DNA from: JACQFV01 sp964593585
Lineage (GTDB): Bacteria > Zixibacteria > MSB-5A5 > WJJR01
DNA: 64,000 nt
Direction of reading: 5' to 3'
Assembly (NCBI GenBank): GCA_964593585.1
Contig: CAZQIZ010000003.1
Location: forward strand, 129,807 to 193,806
The notes under the pieces were generated by a model. The model made no database searches. It had not been told where the DNA came from and saw only the letters and a program-made list of their open reading frames with translations. A program made the position numbers and the translations under genes. Below are positions 61,208 through 64,000 of the stretch, piece after piece; within the stretch, counting starts at the first letter, position 1; each line of letters starts with the position of its first letter.

Positions 61208-61864
61208 GTGGATAACGACCCGAACATCCTCGTGGTCAACGAGATATATCTGAGTCTGCAGGGGGAGTCCTCCTGGGCCGGCCTGCCGTGCGTCTTTGTC
61301 CGGCTGACCGGTTGCAACCTGCGCTGCACCTACTGCGATTCAGAATTTGCCTTCTACGACGGCAACCGACGCCCCGTCGACGCGGTCGTCGACCAGGTGC
61401 TGGAGTTCAAAACGCCCTTAGTGGAGATCACCGGCGGCGAGCCGTTGCTGCAGCGCGGTTGCGCGGTCCTCGCGCAACGTCTGCTCGACGCCGGGATGAC
61501 CGTGCTGGTCGAAACCTCCGGAGCGATGCCGATCGATGTGCTCCCCGCCGGCGCCATCCGCATCATGGACCTGAAATGTCCCTCCTCCGGGGAGTGCGAC
61601 AAGAACGACTGGCGCAACATCGAGCATCTGTCGCCGCGCGATGAAGTCAAGTTCGTGATCGGCGACCGCGCCGACTACGAATGGGCGCGCGATGTGATGG
61701 CCCGGCATAAACTGCCGCGGCGCTGCGCGGTGCTGATCTCGACGGTCTTCGGCAAGGTTGCGCCGGCGGCGGTCAGCGCCTGGATGCTGGAAGATCATCT
61801 GGAAGCGCGCTTTCAGTTGCAGATGCACAAATACATCTGGGATCCGGCGATGCGGGGAGTCTGA
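61208..61864 (+). CDS. queE: QueE, 7-carboxy-7-deazaguanine synthase
   Basis: This radical SAM enzyme of preQ0/queuosine synthesis converts 6-carboxy-tetrahydropterin to 7-carboxy-7-deazaguanine. About 218 residues: VNEIYLSLQGESSWAGLPCVFVRLTGC, the radical motif CNLRCTYCDSEFAFYDG, GGEPLLQ, and a C-terminal QLQMHKYIWD as in QueE proteins. The start is uncertain. GTG 61208 is taken because the family starts a few residues before VNEI. GGAGGG lies about 22 bases upstream, too far to be decisive, and a TTG at 61172 is the only earlier option. First gene of the operon. Confidence 0.93.
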   Translation: MDNDPNILVVNEIYLSLQGESSWAGLPCVFVRLTGCNLRCTYCDSEFAFYDGNRRPVDAVVDQVLEFKTPLVEITGGEPLLQRGCAVLAQRLLDAGMTVLVETSGAMPIDVLPAGAIRIMDLKCPSSGECDKNDWRNIEHLSPRDEVKFVIGDRADYEWARDVMARHKLPRRCAVLISTVFGKVAPAAVSAWMLEDHLEARFQLQMHKYIWDPAMRGV

Positions 61865-61866
61865 CG

Positions 61867-62574
61867 ATGGCCTCTCCCGCCGTGGTCCTGTTGTCGGGTG
61901 GCCTCGACTCGGCCGTGGCGCTGGCGGTCTGCCGGCGCGACGGGTTTGTTCCGTATGCGCTCACCGTCGACTACGGCCAGCGGCACCGTGAGGAACTCGA
62001 CTGCGCCCGTCGACTTGTCGCGGCCGCGTCGGTCGCACGCCACATCATCCTGACCGTCGACTTGACCCAGTGGGGCGGCTCGGCCCTGACGTCCACCCTG
62101 CCCGTGCCGGAACGGCGCGATGTCGCAGCGATGGGCCACGACATTCCGACGACCTATGTCCCGGCGCGCAACACGATCTTTCTGTCGCTGGCGATGGGCT
62201 GGGCGGAGACTCTGAACGCCGGGGATATCTTCATCGGCGCGCATGCGCTCGATTATTCCGGCTATCCCGACTGCCGTCCCGAGTATTTTGAGGCGTTTGC
62301 GCGCCTGGCCGACTTGGCCACCCGGACCGGCGTCGAGGGGGCGCGCTGGCGGATTCACACCCCGCTTCTGCACATGACCAAGACCGAGATCATCCGTCTG
62401 GGCCACTCGCTGGCGGTGCCGTTTGAGCACACGCTGAGTTGTTATCAGCCGCACCGCGACGGCGCGGCGCTGGTCGCCTGCGGCGTCTGCGATTCCTGCC
62501 AGATTCGCCGCCGCGCCTTCGCCGCGGCCGGACAGGTCGATCCGCTCCGCTATGCAATGGAGGAGGCGCGATGA
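61867..62574 (+). CDS. queC: QueC, 7-cyano-7-deazaguanine synthase
   Basis: This is a 235-residue ATP-dependent enzyme that converts carboxy-deazaguanine to preQ0. It has the PP-loop VLLSGGLDSA, VDYGQRHREEL, TYVPARNTIFLSLA and ALDYSGYPDCRPEYFEA, and the C-terminal zinc-binding Cys set (LSCYQP, CGVCDSCQIRRRAF). It starts two bases after the queE stop and overlaps queD by four bases (ATGA). Confidence 0.96.
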   Translation: MASPAVVLLSGGLDSAVALAVCRRDGFVPYALTVDYGQRHREELDCARRLVAAASVARHIILTVDLTQWGGSALTSTLPVPERRDVAAMGHDIPTTYVPARNTIFLSLAMGWAETLNAGDIFIGAHALDYSGYPDCRPEYFEAFARLADLATRTGVEGARWRIHTPLLHMTKTEIIRLGHSLAVPFEHTLSCYQPHRDGAALVACGVCDSCQIRRRAFAAAGQVDPLRYAMEEAR

Positions 62575-63260
62575 TCCTCGAATGCGTGCTGACCTTCGAG
62601 GCGGCGCATCGCAACGGTTCGCCGCGCGCCGACGAACGCACCGCGCGTCTGCACGGCCACTCGTACGAAGCGACCGTCGCCGTCGCCGGCCCGCTGGATC
62701 CGGCGCTGGGCTGGGTGATGGACTACGCCGAAATCAAGGAACGCGCCAAGTCGGTGATCGACCGTCTTGACCACCGGGTGCTCAACGACGTCGAGGGCAT
62801 GAACGAGGCCACGCTCGCCGATGTCACCCGCTGGATGACCGAGCGGTTGCGCCCGCTGTTGCCGTCGTTGCATGAGTGCCGCGCGACGATCCTCGGGGAA
62901 CGCGACTGGCGGCCGGTGGTGGCGCGGCTGGGCGACGGATACGAGCGATTGCGCTTCGGGTTTGCCGCGGCGCACTATCTCCCGGCGTTGCCGGAGACGC
63001 ACAAATGCCGCCGTGTGCACGGGCACAGTTTTCGCGCCGCGGTGACCGCCGCCGACGCCAGCCCGCTGGCGGGGCCGCTGGGGGACATCTACGGGCGGCT
63101 CGACCACCGCCTGCTCAATGATCTTCCCGGACTGGCCAACCCCACCTCGGAGATGCTGGCGCACTGGCTGGATGATGCGCTCGCCGCGCGTCGCGTCCGT
63201 TATCATGAAATCCGTGTGGCGGAGACCTGCACCGCCTCGTGCCGTCTGATCAAATCGTAA
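62571..63260 (+). CDS. queD: Tandem QueD-like 6-carboxy-tetrahydropterin synthase
   Basis: This is a 229-residue protein of two fused QueD/PTPS domains. Domain 1 (residues 1-115) has zinc His in FEAAHRN and LHGHS, plus DYAEIKERA and LDHRVLND, but a Thr where the catalytic Cys should precede LHGH. Domain 2 (115-229) has FGFAAAHYLP, HKCRRVHGHS with the Cys, LDHRLLND and the final VAETCTAS with the catalytic Glu, but lacks the DYAEIK-like strand of domain 1. The halves therefore look complementary. Ordinary QueD is about 120 residues. It sits between queC and queF. Confidence 0.92.
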   Translation: MILECVLTFEAAHRNGSPRADERTARLHGHSYEATVAVAGPLDPALGWVMDYAEIKERAKSVIDRLDHRVLNDVEGMNEATLADVTRWMTERLRPLLPSLHECRATILGERDWRPVVARLGDGYERLRFGFAAAHYLPALPETHKCRRVHGHSFRAAVTAADASPLAGPLGDIYGRLDHRLLNDLPGLANPTSEMLAHWLDDALAARRVRYHEIRVAETCTASCRLIKS

Positions 63261-63272
63261 GCGAGGAATCCC

Positions 63273-63689
63273 ATGCCCACCCGCAAGCCATCGCGCGCCG
63301 CCCTCACGCACCTGGGGGGCGGCCCCGCCAAGCCGGTCCGCCGCCTCGAGGCCTTCCCGAACAAGTACCCCGGCCGTGACACGCTGATCACTTTCCACTG
63401 CGAGGAATTCACCTGCCTCTGCCCGATCACCGGCCAGCCCGATTTCGCCGCGCTGGAGATTTCCTACATCCCGGGCAAACTGGTGCTGGAGAGCAAGTCG
63501 CTGAAACTCTATCTGTGGACCTATCGCGACGTCGGCATCTTCCATGAAGATGTCTGCAATGAACTGCTCGACGCGCTCCACAAATTCCTCAAGCCGCGCT
63601 GGATCCGCGTGAGCGGCCAGTTCAATGTGCGCGGCGGGATCGGGATCGACGTGGAAGTGGAACGGGGACAGAAGCCACTCGGGCTGTGA
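63273..63689 (+). CDS. queF: QueF, preQ0 nitrile reductase (type I)
   Basis: This is a 138-residue enzyme that reduces preQ0 to preQ1 with NADPH, the last step before insertion into tRNA. It shows the catalytic Cys in CLCPITGQPDF and the family motif LESKSLKLYLWTYRD with FHEDVCNELL. The small size fits the YkvM-type single-domain form. GAGGAA precedes the ATG. It closes the operon and a hairpin terminator follows 27 bases later. Confidence 0.96.
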   Translation: MPTRKPSRAALTHLGGGPAKPVRRLEAFPNKYPGRDTLITFHCEEFTCLCPITGQPDFAALEISYIPGKLVLESKSLKLYLWTYRDVGIFHEDVCNELLDALHKFLKPRWIRVSGQFNVRGGIGIDVEVERGQKPLGL

Positions 63690-63716
63690 ACATTTCGTCA
63701 GCCAAAGCGTGAAGAG

Positions 63717-63746
63717 ACCGGACCGCGCACTGCAGCGGTCCGGTTT
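63717..63746 (+). terminator. Terminator after the queuosine operon
   Basis: ACCGGACCGC (63717-63726) and GCGGTCCGGT (63735-63744) form a ten-base stem with an eight-base loop, followed by TTTC. It is well placed to end the que transcript. Confidence 0.8.
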
Positions 63747-63848
63747 CAGCTTTCCGTACGATCCAACTCGCCAGCGACATCATTGACTTATATGGCAAAG
63801 GCAATTGAGGTTAGTCGGATGGCTCCAGCAGTACCTGCTGGCAGGAGG

Positions 63849-63873
63849 TGGTCTGGTCCCGGTTTTGTTGACA
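63849..63873 (-). repeat. Probable IS3-type terminal inverted repeat
   Basis: The sequence begins TGGTCTGGTCCCGG and runs inward to TTGTTGACA. It lies directly after the stop of a transposase tail and has the 5'-TGG start and C/G-rich core of IS3-family ends. The matching left repeat lies outside the window. Confidence 0.5.
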
Positions 63874-63878
63874 CCTGG

Positions 63879-64000
63879 TTATAGAGTTTGAGCGATTTGC
63901 TGCTCGAACGCGACGGGATTGATGTCGCCCAGCGTCGAGTGCATCCGCTCGGGGAGTGTAAGGATTTTTGTGTTTGTCGGTCGTACATTGAACCCAGAGT
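63879..64000 (-). mobile_element. IS3-family transposase C-terminus, cut by the window edge
   Basis: On the minus strand the frame ending at TAA 63879-63881 reads PERMHSTLGDINPVAFEQQIAQTL, matching the (R/M)HSTLG-x-x-(S/N)PV-x-FE ending of IS3-group DDE transposases. The frame is open to the window end, but the 20 residues further upstream do not look like the usual YNRxR segment, so the copy may be rearranged. The insertion lies beyond the que operon terminator and does not disturb it. Confidence 0.6.

Noticed and set aside
61208..63689. 7-deazaguanine DNA-modification (Dpd-like) island
   Set aside because: The operon ends with QueF making preQ1 for tRNA, and no DNA transglycosylase or restriction genes are present.
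1..64000. CRISPR arrays, tRNA or rRNA genes, prophage
   Set aside because: No regularly spaced repeats, cloverleaf-like segments, rRNA stretches or phage structural genes were recognised; a tool search would be needed to exclude a single tRNA.

Overview
The window is GC-rich, densely coded bacterial chromosome. Three secreted proteins point to the FCB superphylum, most likely a Zixibacteria-like lineage. One has a C-terminal FlgD/Por-type module (NPFNPSTTISFSLP). One has dockerin-like doublets of the form VFDVVATVEVAFRGGAP / DTNCDGITNIMDVINV and thrombospondin-3 repeats. Multihaem cytochromes and Omp85/TonB outer-membrane proteins show a diderm envelope and anaerobic respiration. The taxonomic call is inference from protein style, not from a marker gene. 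No rRNA, tRNA or CRISPR was seen.

Layout. 1-1590: end of a branched-chain amino-acid ABC operon (livM tail, livG, livF). 1634-6405 (minus): CstA-type peptide transporter, PafA-like phosphatase, glutamate dehydrogenase. 6722-9639: a TonB-dependent receptor broken by one frameshift and one in-frame TGA. 9773-16975: DUF2339 membrane protein, a small membrane protein, a TIGR01777 epimerase, a DUF4397 surface protein, a DUF378 protein, an XRE-cupin regulator and a methyltransferase.

16977-27060 (minus) is the most striking region. Six adjacent genes form a complete predicted extracellular electron transfer chain: an outer-membrane beta-barrel, a 13-haem periplasmic cytochrome, a collagen-tethered multihaem lipoprotein, a NapC/ImcH-like quinol oxidase, and two multihaem-c/cytochrome-b fusions with 11 and 19 CXXCH motifs. 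Together they carry 53 CXXCH motifs plus two variants. A divergent cNMP-PAS-histidine kinase (27446-28987) faces it across a 385-base region with two inverted repeats.

29005-33382 holds a DUF3307 protein and a frameshifted soluble-adenylyl-cyclase-like giant. 33475-38343 (minus) has a lipoprotein and then a probable iron-regulated operon: outer-membrane porin, ApbE flavin transferase, FMN-binding protein and four-helix membrane protein. It sits next to a DtxR regulator, and matching TTAGG-N4-CCTAA boxes lie upstream of both units. 38455-41450 pairs an Omp85 barrel with a lipoprotein that carries kinase-like motifs.

41469-48696 (minus) is a signalling operon: nucleotide-transporter-like protein with HEAT repeats, cNMP-binding protein, PAS histidine kinase, receiver-PP2C phosphatase and receiver. 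48822-57639 (plus) has a PAP2 phosphatase, a PQQ-type sugar dehydrogenase, a cupredoxin / histidine kinase / outer-membrane protein trio and a secreted trypsin-like protease. 57719-61081 (minus) has an AmmeMemoRadiSam radical SAM enzyme and an FdhF/YdeP-like molybdoenzyme. 61208-63689 (plus) is a complete preQ1 operon, queE-queC-queD(tandem)-queF. The window ends in the tail of an IS3-type transposase.
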